Counted from the first letter of the stretch, positions 52,602-62,119 are shown. The stretch is 64,000 bases of DNA from Microbacterium sp. YJN-G (GCF_015040615.1 NZ_CP060402.1:3162001-3226000), one strand, 5' to 3'. Made by a program: numbers and translations. Notes: generated by a model not told the origin, from the sequence alone.

Positions 52602-53474
52602 ATGAGTCTCGTCGCGCCGCCCCCGGTTCCCGCCGCGCGCGATGACGCGCTGGATCGGATGCTGGCCGCGGTCGCCGTCAGCATCCGGTGGCAGCGCCGC
52701 ATCCTTCCCGCCGCAGATGACGTCGTGGCGCTCGGCGCCGACGATCTGTCTCTGGTGCTGGTGCTCTCGGGTTCGGTGGGCATCGCTGACGGCGGATGCC
52801 TGCCGGACACGCTCACGACCGGTGACGCCCTGCTCGTCTCGGGTCGCCGCCTCACCCTGCGCGTCCCGGCAGAATCCGATGTGCTCATCACCCACCTCTC
52901 CTGGGCCGACAGCGCCGCGCATCTGGCCGGGCTGCTGCCTGACGCCGCGTGGATCCGCGGGTTCGACGAGCTCGAGCCCGGCGCCGCGGCGCTCGCCCAT
53001 CACATGGGGCTGAAGGACGACTCGGCGTGCGATCAGGACGGCGACGTCGTGATCTGCCGGATGATGGCGACCACGCTGCTGCAGTCGGTGATCCGCGCCT
53101 GGTCGCGGGTCGGATGCGCCCCCAAGGGGTGGCCGTCGCGGACGAGCGACCCGTTCCTGGAGCGCGTCGTCGAGGCGGTCGAGGACGACCCGGGCAGGGA
53201 GTGGAGCGTGGAGGCCATGGCCTCCGTCGGCGCCCTCTCACGGTCGGTGTTCGCCGAGCGGTTCCGCGCCGCTTTCGGACTGTCTCCGGCGCAGTACGTC
53301 GCGGAGGTGCGGATGCGCGCCGCCCGCACCCTGCTCATCGACGGCCGCGGCGTGAGCGAGATCTCCCGCGAGCTGGGGTACGGCTCGGACGAGGGGTTCA
53401 GCCGCGCCTTCCGCCGGCACACCGGGATGACGCCGTCGGCCTGGCGCCGCCAGGGCGAGCCGGCCTCCGCCTGA
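52602..53474 (+). CDS. AraC family regulator with cupin-like sensor domain
   Basis: A 290-residue regulator. The N-terminal half (about 15-170) is a cupin_6-type sensor (LVLVLSGSVGIADGGCLPDTLTTGDALLVSG). The C-terminal half is an AraC double HTH (SVEAMASVGALSRSVFAERFRAAFGLSPAQYV and EISRELGYGSDEGFSRAFRRHTGMTPSAWR). It is convergent with an MFS exporter. In this subfamily such pairs often regulate the adjacent efflux gene. Four 20-bp repeats separate the two. Confidence 0.87.
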   Translation: MSLVAPPPVPAARDDALDRMLAAVAVSIRWQRRILPAADDVVALGADDLSLVLVLSGSVGIADGGCLPDTLTTGDALLVSGRRLTLRVPAESDVLITHLSWADSAAHLAGLLPDAAWIRGFDELEPGAAALAHHMGLKDDSACDQDGDVVICRMMATTLLQSVIRAWSRVGCAPKGWPSRTSDPFLERVVEAVEDDPGREWSVEAMASVGALSRSVFAERFRAAFGLSPAQYVAEVRMRAARTLLIDGRGVSEISRELGYGSDEGFSRAFRRHTGMTPSAWRRQGEPASA

Positions 53475-53490
53475 CGACGAGCGCGGAGGC

Positions 53491-53570
53491 CCGGTAGCGG
53501 GTCCGGCGACACCGTACCGGGTCCGGCGTCGCCGCACCGGGCCCGGCGTCGCCGCACCGGACCCGGCGGT
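53491..53570. repeat. Four tandem copies of a 20-bp repeat
   Basis: Copies at 53491, 53511, 53531 and 53551 share the frame (G/C)C-x-G-x-ACCGGG(T/C)CCGGCG with few changes. The units are rich in CCGG palindromes and lie between two convergent genes, so they may work as a bidirectional terminator. Confidence 0.85.
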
Positions 53571-53574
53571 GTTC

Positions 53575-54771
53575 TCAGCGGCGCCGGCCCGACAGGCCGA
53601 ACAGCACCGCACCGACGGCGAGCATCGCGGCGCCCGCGGTGTAGGCCAGCTCGATGCCGACGGCATCCACGAGCATCCCGCCGAGGCCGGCGGCGATCAT
53701 GATCCCGGCCTGGAATCCGACCACGACCAGGCCGCCGCCGGCTTCCAGCCGGTCGGGCATGCGGTGGCCGACCCAGGTGTTCACGATCAGCAGCCACGAG
53801 GCGAAGAAGAACCCCCACACGAAGGCGACGAGGCCGACGAGCCACAGCGCATCCGCACCGAGGATGATGAGCATCGCGGCCGCCGCGATCACGATCGGGG
53901 TGATGACGGCCAGCACGCGGTAGGTGCGGTCGATCGCGGCGCCGATGACGAGGTTGCCGATGAACCCGCCGATGCCGAACACGGCCAGGAGCACGATGAT
54001 CGCCGACTCGTCGATGAACGCGCCGTCGAACCGCACGCGTTCGAGCGCGAGCCGGATGTACGTGTAGGCGAGCGCGTGGCCGAAGATGACGAGCACGTGC
54101 CCCGCCATCCCGAGTCCGATGCCGGGGCGGCGCAGCGTCTCGATCAGCACGGGGATGCGGGCGGCGTTCTGCGCGGGGACCGAGGGCAGCAGCACGCGCA
54201 GGCCGACGGCGAGCAGGGCGCTGGCCGCCGCGGCGATGCCGAAGACACTGCGCCAGTCGAGCAGTTCGCTCAGCATCACGCCGACCGGAACCCCGGCGAC
54301 GGTGGCGAGGGAGGTCCCCGCGGCAGTGAACATGACCGCGCGTCCGAGCCGCTCGGGCCCCGCGATGCGCGCGGCGACGGTGATCGACATGGTCCAGAAG
54401 CCCGACAGGGCCGCGCCCAGCAGCACACGGGCGGCGAGCATGAGCGGCAGGCTGGGAGCGATCGCGACGACGAGGTTGGACACTGCGGCCAGCACGGACA
54501 TCCACACGAGCAGCGAGCGGCGATCCAGCCGCGGAAGCGCCAGGCCGATCGTCGGTGCGACGAACAGGCCGGCGAGCGCGGTCACCGTGACGAGTTGCCC
54601 GGCCTGGCCGGGCGTGACGCCGAGTTCGGCGGCGATCTCGGTGAGCACCCCGTTGGGCAGGAACTCGGCGCTCACGAGCAGGAAGCTCATCAGCATCATC
54701 GCCAGCAGCGCCCCGTAGGGCATCCGGCGGGCCGACGTGGACGTGGTCGGGGTGGGCGCGGTGATGGTCAT
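53575..54771 (-). CDS. MFS transporter (drug/arabinose-efflux-like)
   Basis: A 398-residue DHA1-type transporter with 12 transmembrane helices. MPYGALLAMMLMSFLLVSAEFLPNGVLTEIAAELGVTPGQAGQLVTVTALAGLFVAPTIGLALPRLDRR carries the first helix and the A-motif equivalent. It exports drugs or metabolites by proton antiport. The ATG at 54771 is chosen because the upstream frame is Arg-rich non-membrane sequence. Convergent with the AraC regulator. Confidence 0.9.
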   Translation of the reverse strand: MTITAPTPTTSTSARRMPYGALLAMMLMSFLLVSAEFLPNGVLTEIAAELGVTPGQAGQLVTVTALAGLFVAPTIGLALPRLDRRSLLVWMSVLAAVSNLVVAIAPSLPLMLAARVLLGAALSGFWTMSITVAARIAGPERLGRAVMFTAAGTSLATVAGVPVGVMLSELLDWRSVFGIAAAASALLAVGLRVLLPSVPAQNAARIPVLIETLRRPGIGLGMAGHVLVIFGHALAYTYIRLALERVRFDGAFIDESAIIVLLAVFGIGGFIGNLVIGAAIDRTYRVLAVITPIVIAAAAMLIILGADALWLVGLVAFVWGFFFASWLLIVNTWVGHRMPDRLEAGGGLVVVGFQAGIMIAAGLGGMLVDAVGIELAYTAGAAMLAVGAVLFGLSGRRR

Positions 54772-54860
54772 GGTTCCAGCGTGGCGGGAGGGCGGATGCT
54801 GCGCCCGACCGGCCGTCCGGCGCATCCGACCGATCGTCCGGCGATCGGTGATTCGCCTGA

Positions 54861-54953
54861 GTCCCCGAGCCTGTCGAAGGGCTGCCCCGCCCGCCTGGGT
54901 GCGTCGACAGGCTCAGCAACCCATCCCTTCGGGTCCCTGAGCCTGTCGAAGGG
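54861..54953. repeat. Cluster of three interspersed-repeat copies
   Basis: A variant copy lies at 54861-54881 (GTCCCCGAGCCTGTCGAAGGG-like). An inverted partial copy lies at about 54903-54917 (TCGACAGGCTCAGCA). A full copy lies at 54931-54953 (GGGT plus CCCTGAGCCTGTCGAAGGG). The last is read as RQAQGP in the C-terminus of the minus-strand membrane protein. Direct and inverted copies together can form long hairpins downstream of that gene. Confidence 0.88.
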
Positions 54954-55548
54954 CCGCTGCATCCGGGAACGGCATGGCGCCTCCCGCGAGCAGTACGGCG
55001 ATCAGCACGCCCGCACCGATCAGCAGGGCGAGCAGGATGATCCAGATCGCGACGGTCCAGCCGCGATAGTCGCCTCCGACGCCGCGGGATGCCGAGTCGT
55101 CCGCGTCCCGCGGAGCGGGAGCATCCGCGCCCGCCGCAACATCCGCACCCGCCGCAGCATCCGCACCCGCCGGACGGGCATCCTGACCCGGGCGACCGGC
55201 GTCGCTCTCCAGCCGCCGGGCGGCGCGCGTCTGCGGGGCGCCTTCCTCGGCGACGGGCGCACCCGACCCGCCGACGACGGTCGGCAACGCGGGTTCGGGC
55301 AGGGCGGGCGCCAGCCCGTCAGGGGCGGGCGGGATCACCGGCGGCGGGATGACGGGCTCGGCCAGCGCGGCTTCGGGGATCACCGGATCCGGGATGTCCA
55401 CCGCCGACTCATCGAGCTGTGGCAGGTCGGGTTCGGGGATGTCGAGGTCCGGAACGGCGGCGGCATCCGCGACCGGCGTCTGGGCCGCAGGCGACTCCTG
55501 CTCCGGAGCATCCGCATCCGGCTTCGGCGTCTCCTCCGGGTCGGCCAT
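54913..55548 (-). CDS. Acidic Pro-rich single-pass membrane protein, 211 aa
   Basis: Residues 1-160 are disordered: acidic with many Pro (PDLDIPEPDLPQLDESAVDIPDPVIPEAAL), then Ala/Gly/Asp repeats (AGADAAAGADVAAGADA). One transmembrane helix is at about 171-196 (WTVAIWIILLALLIGAGVLIAVLLAGG), followed by a short tail ending LRQAQGPEGMGC, part of which comes from the interspersed repeat. The ATG at 55548 has GGAGGC upstream and lies directly after the dcd stop. No function can be assigned. Confidence 0.65.
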   Translation of the reverse strand: MADPEETPKPDADAPEQESPAAQTPVADAAAVPDLDIPEPDLPQLDESAVDIPDPVIPEAALAEPVIPPPVIPPAPDGLAPALPEPALPTVVGGSGAPVAEEGAPQTRAARRLESDAGRPGQDARPAGADAAAGADVAAGADAPAPRDADDSASRGVGGDYRGWTVAIWIILLALLIGAGVLIAVLLAGGAMPFPDAAALRQAQGPEGMGC

Positions 55549-55549
55549 G

Positions 55550-56155
55550 TCAGCCTCCGAGGGCTCCCGCATCGGTGCTGCTCACGTCGGTGCGGTGGAA
55601 GTTCTGGAACGCGCGGGATGCCGTCGGCCCGCGCTGCCCCTGGTAGCGGTTACCGTAAGGACCCGAGCCGTAGGCGTTCTCGGCGGGTGAGGTGAGGCGG
55701 AAGAAGCAGAACTGGCCGATCTTCATGCCCGGCCACAGCTTGATCGGCAGGGTCGCGACGTTCGCCAGCTCGAGGGTGACATGACCGGTGAATCCGGGGT
55801 CGACGAACCCGGCGGTCGAGTGCGTGATCAGGCCGAGTCGGCCCAGCGACGACTTGCCCTCCAGGCGGGCGGCGACATCGTTCGGCAGCGTTACCTGCTC
55901 GAAGGTCGCGCCGAGGGCGAACTCACCGGGATGCAGGATGAACGGCTCGTCGGGGGCGACCTCGATCAGGCGGGTCAGCTCGGGCTGATCCTCCGACGGG
56001 TCGATGAACGGGTACTTGTGGTTGTCGAACAGCCGGAAGTACCGATCCAGGCGCACGTCGACGCTCGATGGCTGCACCATCTGGTCGTCGAACGGCGTGA
56101 GACCGATGCGGCCCGATGCGAGTTCTGCCCTGATGTCGCGATCGCTGAGAAGCAC
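55550..56155 (-). CDS. dcd: dCTP deaminase (probably bifunctional, forming dUMP)
   Basis: A 201-residue dUTPase-fold enzyme with the dCTP-deaminase motifs [53 protein letters not shown] and the C-terminal lid [26 protein letters not shown]. Actinobacterial homologues, for example in Mycobacterium, convert dCTP directly to dUMP; whether this one does is inferred from lineage. The product feeds dTMP synthesis. Confidence 0.94.
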   Translation of the reverse strand: MLLSDRDIRAELASGRIGLTPFDDQMVQPSSVDVRLDRYFRLFDNHKYPFIDPSEDQPELTRLIEVAPDEPFILHPGEFALGATFEQVTLPNDVAARLEGKSSLGRLGLITHSTAGFVDPGFTGHVTLELANVATLPIKLWPGMKIGQFCFFRLTSPAENAYGSGPYGNRYQGQRGPTASRAFQNFHRTDVSSTDAGALGG

Positions 56156-56228
56156 ACCCTCAGCGTAACGGTGCCGTCGCCCGCGCGCCGCGCCGTGACC
56201 GGCGGACTTCGCGGGTGCCCGTCCAGGG

Positions 56229-56918
56229 TCAGGCCGGCTCGACGAGGCCCCACTCGTAGGCGAGGATCACGACGTGCACGCGGTCGCGGGCGGCGAGCTT
56301 GGCCAGCACCCGGCCGACGTGCGTCTTCACTGTCGATTCGCTGAGGTAGAAGCGCTCGGCGATCTCGCTGTTGCTCAGCCCGTGTGCGATGGCGTGGAAG
56401 ACGTCGCGCTCACGCTCGGTCAGCTCGGCGAGGCGGTCGGTCTGCGGCGCGGGCGCCGATGCGTTCACGCCGGAGGGGCCGTCGGGAAGCCGCGGCGCGA
56501 GGTGGTCGAGCAGGGCACGGGTGGCTCGCGGGGCGAGGGCGCCGTCGCCGCGGTGCACGGCGCGCACCGCCGCGATGAGCTCCGCCCCCTGCGCATCCTT
56601 GAGCAGGAAACCACTCGCGCCGGCGCGGATCGCGCCGAAGGCGTACTCGTCGAGGTCGAACGTGGTGAGCACGAGCACCCGGACGTCCGGATGCTGCGCC
56701 ACGATGGCCTGCGTCGCGGCGATCCCGTCAATTCCCGGCATCCGCACATCCATGATCACGACATCGGGTCGCAGCTCCCGGGTGCGCGCGATCGCCTCGG
56801 CGCCGTCGCCGGCATCGCCGACGACCACGATCCCGGGGTCGGCCTCCAGAACGAGGCGGAAGCCGACGCGGATGAGCGTCTGGTCGTCGACGAGCAGCAC
56901 GCGGATCTGATCGGTCAT
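56229..56918 (-). CDS. Two-component response regulator, NarL/FixJ family
   Basis: A 229-residue regulator. The receiver domain (1-120) has [16 protein letters not shown] and the phosphoacceptor Asp in [13 protein letters not shown]. The C-terminal LuxR HTH is [52 protein letters not shown]. It overlaps the histidine kinase stop by ATGA and is last in an ABC transporter-kinase-regulator operon. Confidence 0.95.
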   Translation of the reverse strand: MTDQIRVLLVDDQTLIRVGFRLVLEADPGIVVVGDAGDGAEAIARTRELRPDVVIMDVRMPGIDGIAATQAIVAQHPDVRVLVLTTFDLDEYAFGAIRAGASGFLLKDAQGAELIAAVRAVHRGDGALAPRATRALLDHLAPRLPDGPSGVNASAPAPQTDRLAELTERERDVFHAIAHGLSNSEIAERFYLSESTVKTHVGRVLAKLAARDRVHVVILAYEWGLVEPA

Positions 56919-58306
56919 CGGGCGGTCTCCTCGGAGCCGGGATCGGCGGTGGGATCGGGATCGGGGTCGGCGTCGGCCACCGGGGCGGAGTCGGTGGCCG
57001 GCTCAGTGTCCGTGCCCGGGTCGGTGAGCCCGATCAGTCTCTCGACGTCCGTCGCGTCGCCGCCGGCACCGGCCGGCGCGGCCGGCGGGTGGGGCAGCTC
57101 GGCGCGCAGCATCCATCGCCCCTCCCCGGCCGGCGCCGACACGAGCACGCCGCCGAGCAGGGCGACGCGCTCGGCGAGTCCGCGCAGACCGAAACCGCCC
57201 TCGGATGCCGTTGTACCGGCGCCGTCGTTGACGATCTCGATGATGACCGGGTCGGCGTCGTGGTCGATCCGCACGTCGATGGCGGTGGCTGAGGGGCTGT
57301 GCCGGATGGCGTTGGTGACGCCCTCCTGCACGATGCGCCCGATGGCGAGGCGCAGCGCCGGGGCGGCATCCGGTTCGCCGCGCACCGCGAGCCGCACCGG
57401 GAAGCCGGCGCGCTGTGCGGCGGCGACCGTCTCGGAGGGCTCGGCGGCCTCGAGAGGTGCGAGCGGGGCGTCGGCGTCGCCGTCGCGCAGCACGCCGAGC
57501 ATCGATCGCATCTCGGCGAGCGCGTTGCGGGCGGTCGACGCGGCCGCGAGCGAGGCATCCCGGCCGCGCTCGCGATCCGGGGTCGCGGCCGCGCCCTCGG
57601 AGAGGGCGACCACGACCGTGAGCGAGTGCGAGACGATGTCGTGCATCTCGCGGGCGATGCGATCGCGCTCGGCAGCGGCGGCGAGCTGCGCCTGCTGGTC
57701 GCGCTCGACGAGCAGCTGACGCGAACGGTCGATGATCGCCTCGACGTAGCGCCGCCGGTTGCCGATGTTGATGCCGATGAGGGCCGCGATGAGTCCGGGG
57801 ATGGCCTCGCTGAGCACCGTGTTGATCGCCGACTGCAGGGTGAGCGCGCCGATCGCGAGCATCTCGGCCGACATGAGCCCGATGATCGCGACTCCGGCGC
57901 CGAGGCCGATCCAGGCCGATCGGGTGGAGCGGTGCGCCGCGAGGCTGTAGACGGCGACGGCGAACAGGACTCCACCCGCCGACGAGGTGACGGCGAGGAC
58001 GAGGATCTCGACCGCGATCACGCCGGTCATGACGAGCCCTGGCCGACGCCGGCGCCACATCAGCAGCACGCATCCGCCGAGGATCACGATGCCGATGACG
58101 ATCGCAGCGGGCACCGGCACGGGGCGCGCGCCCGGCGGCGAGGACGTCGCCGAGCCGATCATCATCAGCAGGCACAGCAGGGCGATGAGCACGTCGGTGA
58201 AACGCGGATGGCGCGCCCAGAAGCGCCGGATCACCCCGGGCGGACGCGGCAGCCGCAGCTCCTCGTCCGGAAGGACGGAGGGGCTGCGGCTGTGCGGGTT
58301 CGACAC
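56915..58306 (-). CDS. Sensor histidine kinase (HisKA_3 type, NarX-like)
   Basis: A 463-residue kinase. About six transmembrane helices fill residues 35-190. The dimerisation helix with the His is ERDRIAREMHDIVSHSLTVVVALSEGA. The HATPase_c domain has IVEIVNDG-like VIIEIVNDGAGTTASEGGFGLRGLAERVALLGG. A repetitive acidic C-terminal tail (PATDSAPVADADPDPDPTADPGSEE) is unusual. It signals to the overlapping response regulator. The stimulus is probably membrane- or drug-related, given the ABC exporter upstream. Confidence 0.93.
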   Translation of the reverse strand: MSNPHSRSPSVLPDEELRLPRPPGVIRRFWARHPRFTDVLIALLCLLMMIGSATSSPPGARPVPVPAAIVIGIVILGGCVLLMWRRRRPGLVMTGVIAVEILVLAVTSSAGGVLFAVAVYSLAAHRSTRSAWIGLGAGVAIIGLMSAEMLAIGALTLQSAINTVLSEAIPGLIAALIGINIGNRRRYVEAIIDRSRQLLVERDQQAQLAAAAERDRIAREMHDIVSHSLTVVVALSEGAAATPDRERGRDASLAAASTARNALAEMRSMLGVLRDGDADAPLAPLEAAEPSETVAAAQRAGFPVRLAVRGEPDAAPALRLAIGRIVQEGVTNAIRHSPSATAIDVRIDHDADPVIIEIVNDGAGTTASEGGFGLRGLAERVALLGGVLVSAPAGEGRWMLRAELPHPPAAPAGAGGDATDVERLIGLTDPGTDTEPATDSAPVADADPDPDPTADPGSEETAR

Positions 58307-58330
58307 GCAGACGACTCTACGCGCGGTGGA

Positions 58331-59143
58331 TCAGACGTCCCGCCCGCGCAGCACCGCCCAGCCGCCGAGCAGGGCGACGGCGGACCATGCGACGAGCGTC
58401 AGCCACGCCTCGCCGGCGGTGAGACCGACGCCTTCGATCGGAAGGATCGCGTTCTGCACGGCCGAGGAGGGCATGTACAGCGACAGGTTCTGGATCCACT
58501 CGACGCCGTTCAGCAGCATGGTCACCAGGCTGAGGATGACGGGCAGGACGAACAGGATGCCGACGGTCACGGCGATCGCGCCGGCGCCGGAGCGCAGCAG
58601 AAAGCCGAGTCCGACGCCGAGCAGGGCGAACAGCGCCATCGCCGCCGAGGCCGAGAGGATCGGCAGGATCGCCATCGACGGGTCGGACCACTCGACCACC
58701 AGGCCACGGGCTGAGGCCAGCGGCGTGATCGCAACGGCCGCGATGAGGAAGGTCACGAGCGCGACGACGAACATCAGCGCCCCGAGCACGATGGCCTTCG
58801 CGGCGAGCACCGACCCGCGCACCGGGTTGGCCGTGAACGTGGAGCGGACCATCCCGGTGGAGTACTCGCCGGTCACCGAGATGACGCCGAGGATGCCCGC
58901 CAGCAGCATGGTCAGCTGCACCGGCGAGACGACGGCCATGATGATGTTCGGGAACTGCTCGTCGACCGCCGTCGTGATGGCGATCGAGATGCCGATGGTG
59001 AGCACCGCGACGATGACGACCGACCACCAGGTGCTGCGGACGGTTGCGACCTTGATGAGCTCGCTGCGCAGCTGACGCACGAAAGTCAGGTGCGAGGTGG
59101 TGGCGGGCGGAATGAGCGTGGAGCGTGCCTGGATGGCGGTCAT
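58331..59143 (-). CDS. ABC-2 type transporter permease
   Basis: A 270-residue permease with six transmembrane helices. The N-terminal FVRQLRSELIKVATVRSTWWSVVIVAVLTIGISIAIT and the VTGEYSTGMVRSTFTANPVRGSVLAAKAIVLG motif are typical of ABC-2 membrane subunits next to NarL-type two-component systems. It is coupled by ATGA overlap to the ATPase. Such exporters usually handle antimicrobial peptides, drugs or lipids. Confidence 0.92.
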   Translation of the reverse strand: MTAIQARSTLIPPATTSHLTFVRQLRSELIKVATVRSTWWSVVIVAVLTIGISIAITTAVDEQFPNIIMAVVSPVQLTMLLAGILGVISVTGEYSTGMVRSTFTANPVRGSVLAAKAIVLGALMFVVALVTFLIAAVAITPLASARGLVVEWSDPSMAILPILSASAAMALFALLGVGLGFLLRSGAGAIAVTVGILFVLPVILSLVTMLLNGVEWIQNLSLYMPSSAVQNAILPIEGVGLTAGEAWLTLVAWSAVALLGGWAVLRGRDV

Positions 59144-60084
59144 GCGAGTGCCTCCTCGAGCTGCGCGTCGGCCTGCGGGACGGCGCGGGTGCGGTAGTCG
59201 ACGACATCGCCGGTGAGGGCGAGATACGCCTCTTCGAGCGATCCGCTGGTGGGGGTGAGTTCGTGGATCGGGATGCCGCGCTGGAACGCGACGTCGCCGA
59301 TGCGGGATGCCGGCAGCCCGGAGATGTCGAGGGTCTCGGGGCCGGTGCTGGCGACCTCGACGTCGCGCGCGGCGACGGCGGATGCCAGCTCGGCGGCGCG
59401 CGGGCTGCGCACGTGCACCCGCTCGGTGGTCCAGGCGCGCACGAGGTCGGGCAGCGCGGCGTCGGCGAGCACCTTGCCGCGACCGAGGACGATCACGTGA
59501 TCGGCGGTCTGCGCCATCTCGCTCATGAGGTGGCTGGAGAGCAGGACGGTCCGGCCCTCGGATGCCGCATAGCGGACGAACTGCCGCACCCAGCGGACGC
59601 CCTCGGGGTCGAGTCCGTTGACGGGCTCGTCGAGGATGAGCGTGTGCGGGTCGCCGAGCAGTGCGGCCGCGATGCCGAGACGCTGGCCCATGCCGAGCGA
59701 GAAGCCGCCGGCGCGCTTGCGGGCGACGGAGCCGATGCCGGTGATGTCGATGACATCGTCGACGCGGGAGGACGGGATGCCGTGGGTGGCGGCCATCGCG
59801 CGCAGGTGGTTGCGGGCGGAGCGGCCGGAGTGCACGGCCTTGGCGTCGAGCAGCACGCCCACCTCGGTGAGCGGCGCACGCAGCCGGCGGTACTCCTTGC
59901 CGTGCACCGTGACGCGGCCGGCGGTCGGCTTGTCCAGACCCACGATCATGCGCATCGTGGTGGACTTGCCGGCGCCGTTAGGCCCGAGGAAACCCGTGAC
60001 GCTTCCGGGGCGCACCGTGAACGACACGTCGTCCACGGCGAGCTTGTCTCCATACCTCTTGCCGAGGCCCTCTGCTGTGATCAT
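59140..60084 (-). CDS. ABC transporter ATP-binding protein (DrrA/CcmA-like)
   Basis: A 314-residue ATPase with Walker A GFLGPNGAGKSTTMRMIVGL, signature SLGMGQRLGIAAALLGD and Walker B TLILDEPVNGLDPEG, followed by a C-terminal DUF4162-like extension. It is the first gene of a four-gene operon (ATPase, permease, kinase, regulator). The signature reads FSLGMGQRL instead of LSGGMRQR, as is common in this exporter class. Confidence 0.94.
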   Translation of the reverse strand: MITAEGLGKRYGDKLAVDDVSFTVRPGSVTGFLGPNGAGKSTTMRMIVGLDKPTAGRVTVHGKEYRRLRAPLTEVGVLLDAKAVHSGRSARNHLRAMAATHGIPSSRVDDVIDITGIGSVARKRAGGFSLGMGQRLGIAAALLGDPHTLILDEPVNGLDPEGVRWVRQFVRYAASEGRTVLLSSHLMSEMAQTADHVIVLGRGKVLADAALPDLVRAWTTERVHVRSPRAAELASAVAARDVEVASTGPETLDISGLPASRIGDVAFQRGIPIHELTPTSGSLEEAYLALTGDVVDYRTRAVPQADAQLEEALA

Positions 60085-60251
60085 GCCTTCGACGCTATTC
60101 GCGGGGGTGTCGGCGGCGCGTCCGCCTTCAGGATGAACCTGTGCGCGGGCTATGGCACCGTGGTGCCATGCGTGGTGTCTTCTGCTCCTGCGCCGCCGCG
60201 CGAGGGAACCCGCCGGTGTTTGTTATGCTGGCCAGGCGCCGTGAGGCGTGC

Positions 60252-60325
60252 GGGGCTGTAGTTCAATGGCAGAACTTCTGCTTCCCAAGCAGACAGCGCG
60301 GGTTCGATTCCCGTCAGCCCCTCCA
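60252..60325 (+). tRNA. tRNA-Gly (anticodon CCC)
   Basis: A 74-nt cloverleaf with CCA encoded. The acceptor GGGGCTG pairs with CAGCCCC, the discriminator is T, the anticodon stem TCTGC/GCAGA encloses loop TTCCCAA, and the T-arm is GCGGGTTCGATTCCCGT. Anticodon CCC reads GGG. It marks the boundary between the ABC/two-component operon and a less GC-rich region. Confidence 0.97.
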
Positions 60326-60472
60326 AGTGTCACCGGCGAGCGGGAGTGTGCGCACTGTGGCCATGTGCGATGGCTCGAGCAGGTGAAGATGCCGCCCAGG
60401 TCCGACGGGCTCGAGCATCGATTTGGGTATCGATCCGGCGATCACGGCTCGCGTTCCGAGGGTGACCTTTTC

Positions 60473-61594
60473 TCATTCGGCCGCAGGTGGAGTGTCGTAG
60501 GTGGTTGCCGTGAGGTGGGTGCGTTGCTCGATGAGAGGGCAGGTGAACACGTCGCGTTCTCCCAGACCGACCCTATTGATGTAGCGGACGACTATCGCGT
60601 AACCCTCGAGCAGTCCGGTCTGCGTGTAGGGCACGCCGACTTGCCTGCAGTAGGAGGCGATCAGCGGGGCAGCTCGTCTCAGATGTGGTCGCGGCATGGA
60701 TGGGAAGAGGTGGTGCTCGATCTGGTAGTTCAGCCCGCCCATGAAGAAGTCCAGGACGCGGTTCCCGCGGATATTGCGGCTCATCATCACCTGCCTGCGC
60801 AAGAAGTCGATCTTCATTGTGCGCGGGACGATGGGCATCCCTTTGTGGTTCGGTGCGAAGGCGATCCCTAAGTGGAACCCGAAGATGCCGAGTTGCACCG
60901 CGAGGAACGTGGCAGCGATGCCCGGCGAGAGCACGATGAACACGAGGGCGATGAAGCCCCCGAGCCTCACGCTGAGAAAGATGATCTCGACGGCCCGATG
61001 TTCGAGGTGACCTCGCGATAGCACGCGACGGACGCTCGACGCGTGCAGCGAGACGCCTTCCAGCAGCAGAATCGGGAAGAACAATATCCCTTGATGCGCA
61101 CGCAGCCACGCGACGAGTGGCCCATGCTCGTGCTGCGCGGTCTCGGCGGTTACCGCAATGACCGGCAGCTCGATGTCCGGGTCACTGCCGAGCTTGTTCG
61201 GATTCGCGTGATGGCGGGTGTGCTTGTGCTGCCACCACCCGTAGCTCATGCCCACCATCAGGTCACCGATGACCAAGGACATCCAGTTGTTCCAGCGGCC
61301 CGAAACGAAGATCTGCCGGTGCGCGGCGTCATGACCGAGGAACGCAGCCTGAGCGAAAAGGACCGCGAGGACGACAGCGGTGAACAACTGCCACCAGGTA
61401 TCCCCGATCCAGACGAACGCCCACACTGCGCCCACCAGGGCGAGGAACAGAACCGCGATCTTGCTCCAGTAGTAGCCGTAACGTCGACGCATCAATCCGC
61501 TGCGGTGAACTTGCGCCGCGAGCTCAGTGAACAGGTTCACCCCCGGGGCAGCACCTCTCCCCGCTTTAGGTGTGGTGGTGCGTATAGGCCCCAT
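60473..61594 (-). CDS. Membrane fatty acid desaturase
   Basis: A 373-residue desaturase with the three His boxes: H88-DAA-H92, HKHTRHH ending at H129, and QIEHH near residue 302. Four to six transmembrane helices surround them. The QIEHH form of box 3 is that of acyl-lipid (front-end and methyl-end) desaturases; no cytochrome b5 domain is fused. It would introduce double bonds into membrane lipids, often in response to cold. The start ATG (61594) follows AGAAGG. It is last in a three-gene operon. Confidence 0.92.
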   Translation of the reverse strand: MGPIRTTTPKAGRGAAPGVNLFTELAAQVHRSGLMRRRYGYYWSKIAVLFLALVGAVWAFVWIGDTWWQLFTAVVLAVLFAQAAFLGHDAAHRQIFVSGRWNNWMSLVIGDLMVGMSYGWWQHKHTRHHANPNKLGSDPDIELPVIAVTAETAQHEHGPLVAWLRAHQGILFFPILLLEGVSLHASSVRRVLSRGHLEHRAVEIIFLSVRLGGFIALVFIVLSPGIAATFLAVQLGIFGFHLGIAFAPNHKGMPIVPRTMKIDFLRRQVMMSRNIRGNRVLDFFMGGLNYQIEHHLFPSMPRPHLRRAAPLIASYCRQVGVPYTQTGLLEGYAIVVRYINRVGLGERDVFTCPLIEQRTHLTATTYDTPPAAE

Positions 61595-61621
61595 GATGAC
61601 CTTCTTCTTGAGGCGTCTTCC

Positions 61622-62119
61622 CTAGCGAGAAGAGGCGCCTCCCTCATTAGCCCAGACTTGAGCAGGTTCAGCCTCAACTGGGCCTGGCACGAACGCCACC
61701 GCCTCGGCAATCGCGGCAACCGCAGCCGCCCGAGTCCGTTCACGGTCTGCAAGGTTTCGCGCTTCTGCCGCCGCAACCGCACGATGACCGGACAGCGTGG
61801 CGTCCACTTCGGCGAGGCGGTTCGCGATCACCGTCGAAAGACCGGTGCTGAGATCCTGCAGGTTCGTATTGCGGATCTCAAGACGACGGTCCGACACGTG
61901 CAGTTCGACACCCGCGAAGCCGTGCTCCTCCAGGTAGCGCCGCGTCGCGTCGCTCTCAATCGCAGCGACTTCATCATGCTCTACCTTGCGGGTGAAGACC
62001 GCCTCCACCGTGTACCGGTTTGGCGCTCCGGGGCTCAGCAGAGAGCCAGGAAGTGACCCCGCGAGAACGTGCCCGAGCCCGAGCACCTCCGGTTGGTGTG
62101 CGTCGGTCGTAGCGTTCAT
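61622..62119 (-). CDS. Hypothetical protein, 165 aa
   Basis: A soluble protein, no recognised family. Residues 35-110 (YTVEAVFTRKVEHDEVAAIESDATRRYLEEHGFAGVELHVSDRRLEIRNTNL) alternate strands and helices. The C-terminal 60 residues are Ala-rich helix. The ATG at 62119 overlaps the stop of the 60-residue membrane protein by ATGA, and the desaturase starts 27 bp after its stop, so the three are one transcript. A role linked to membrane lipid adaptation is a guess from context. Confidence 0.65.
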   Translation of the reverse strand: MNATTDAHQPEVLGLGHVLAGSLPGSLLSPGAPNRYTVEAVFTRKVEHDEVAAIESDATRRYLEEHGFAGVELHVSDRRLEIRNTNLQDLSTGLSTVIANRLAEVDATLSGHRAVAAAEARNLADRERTRAAAVAAIAEAVAFVPGPVEAEPAQVWANEGGASSR

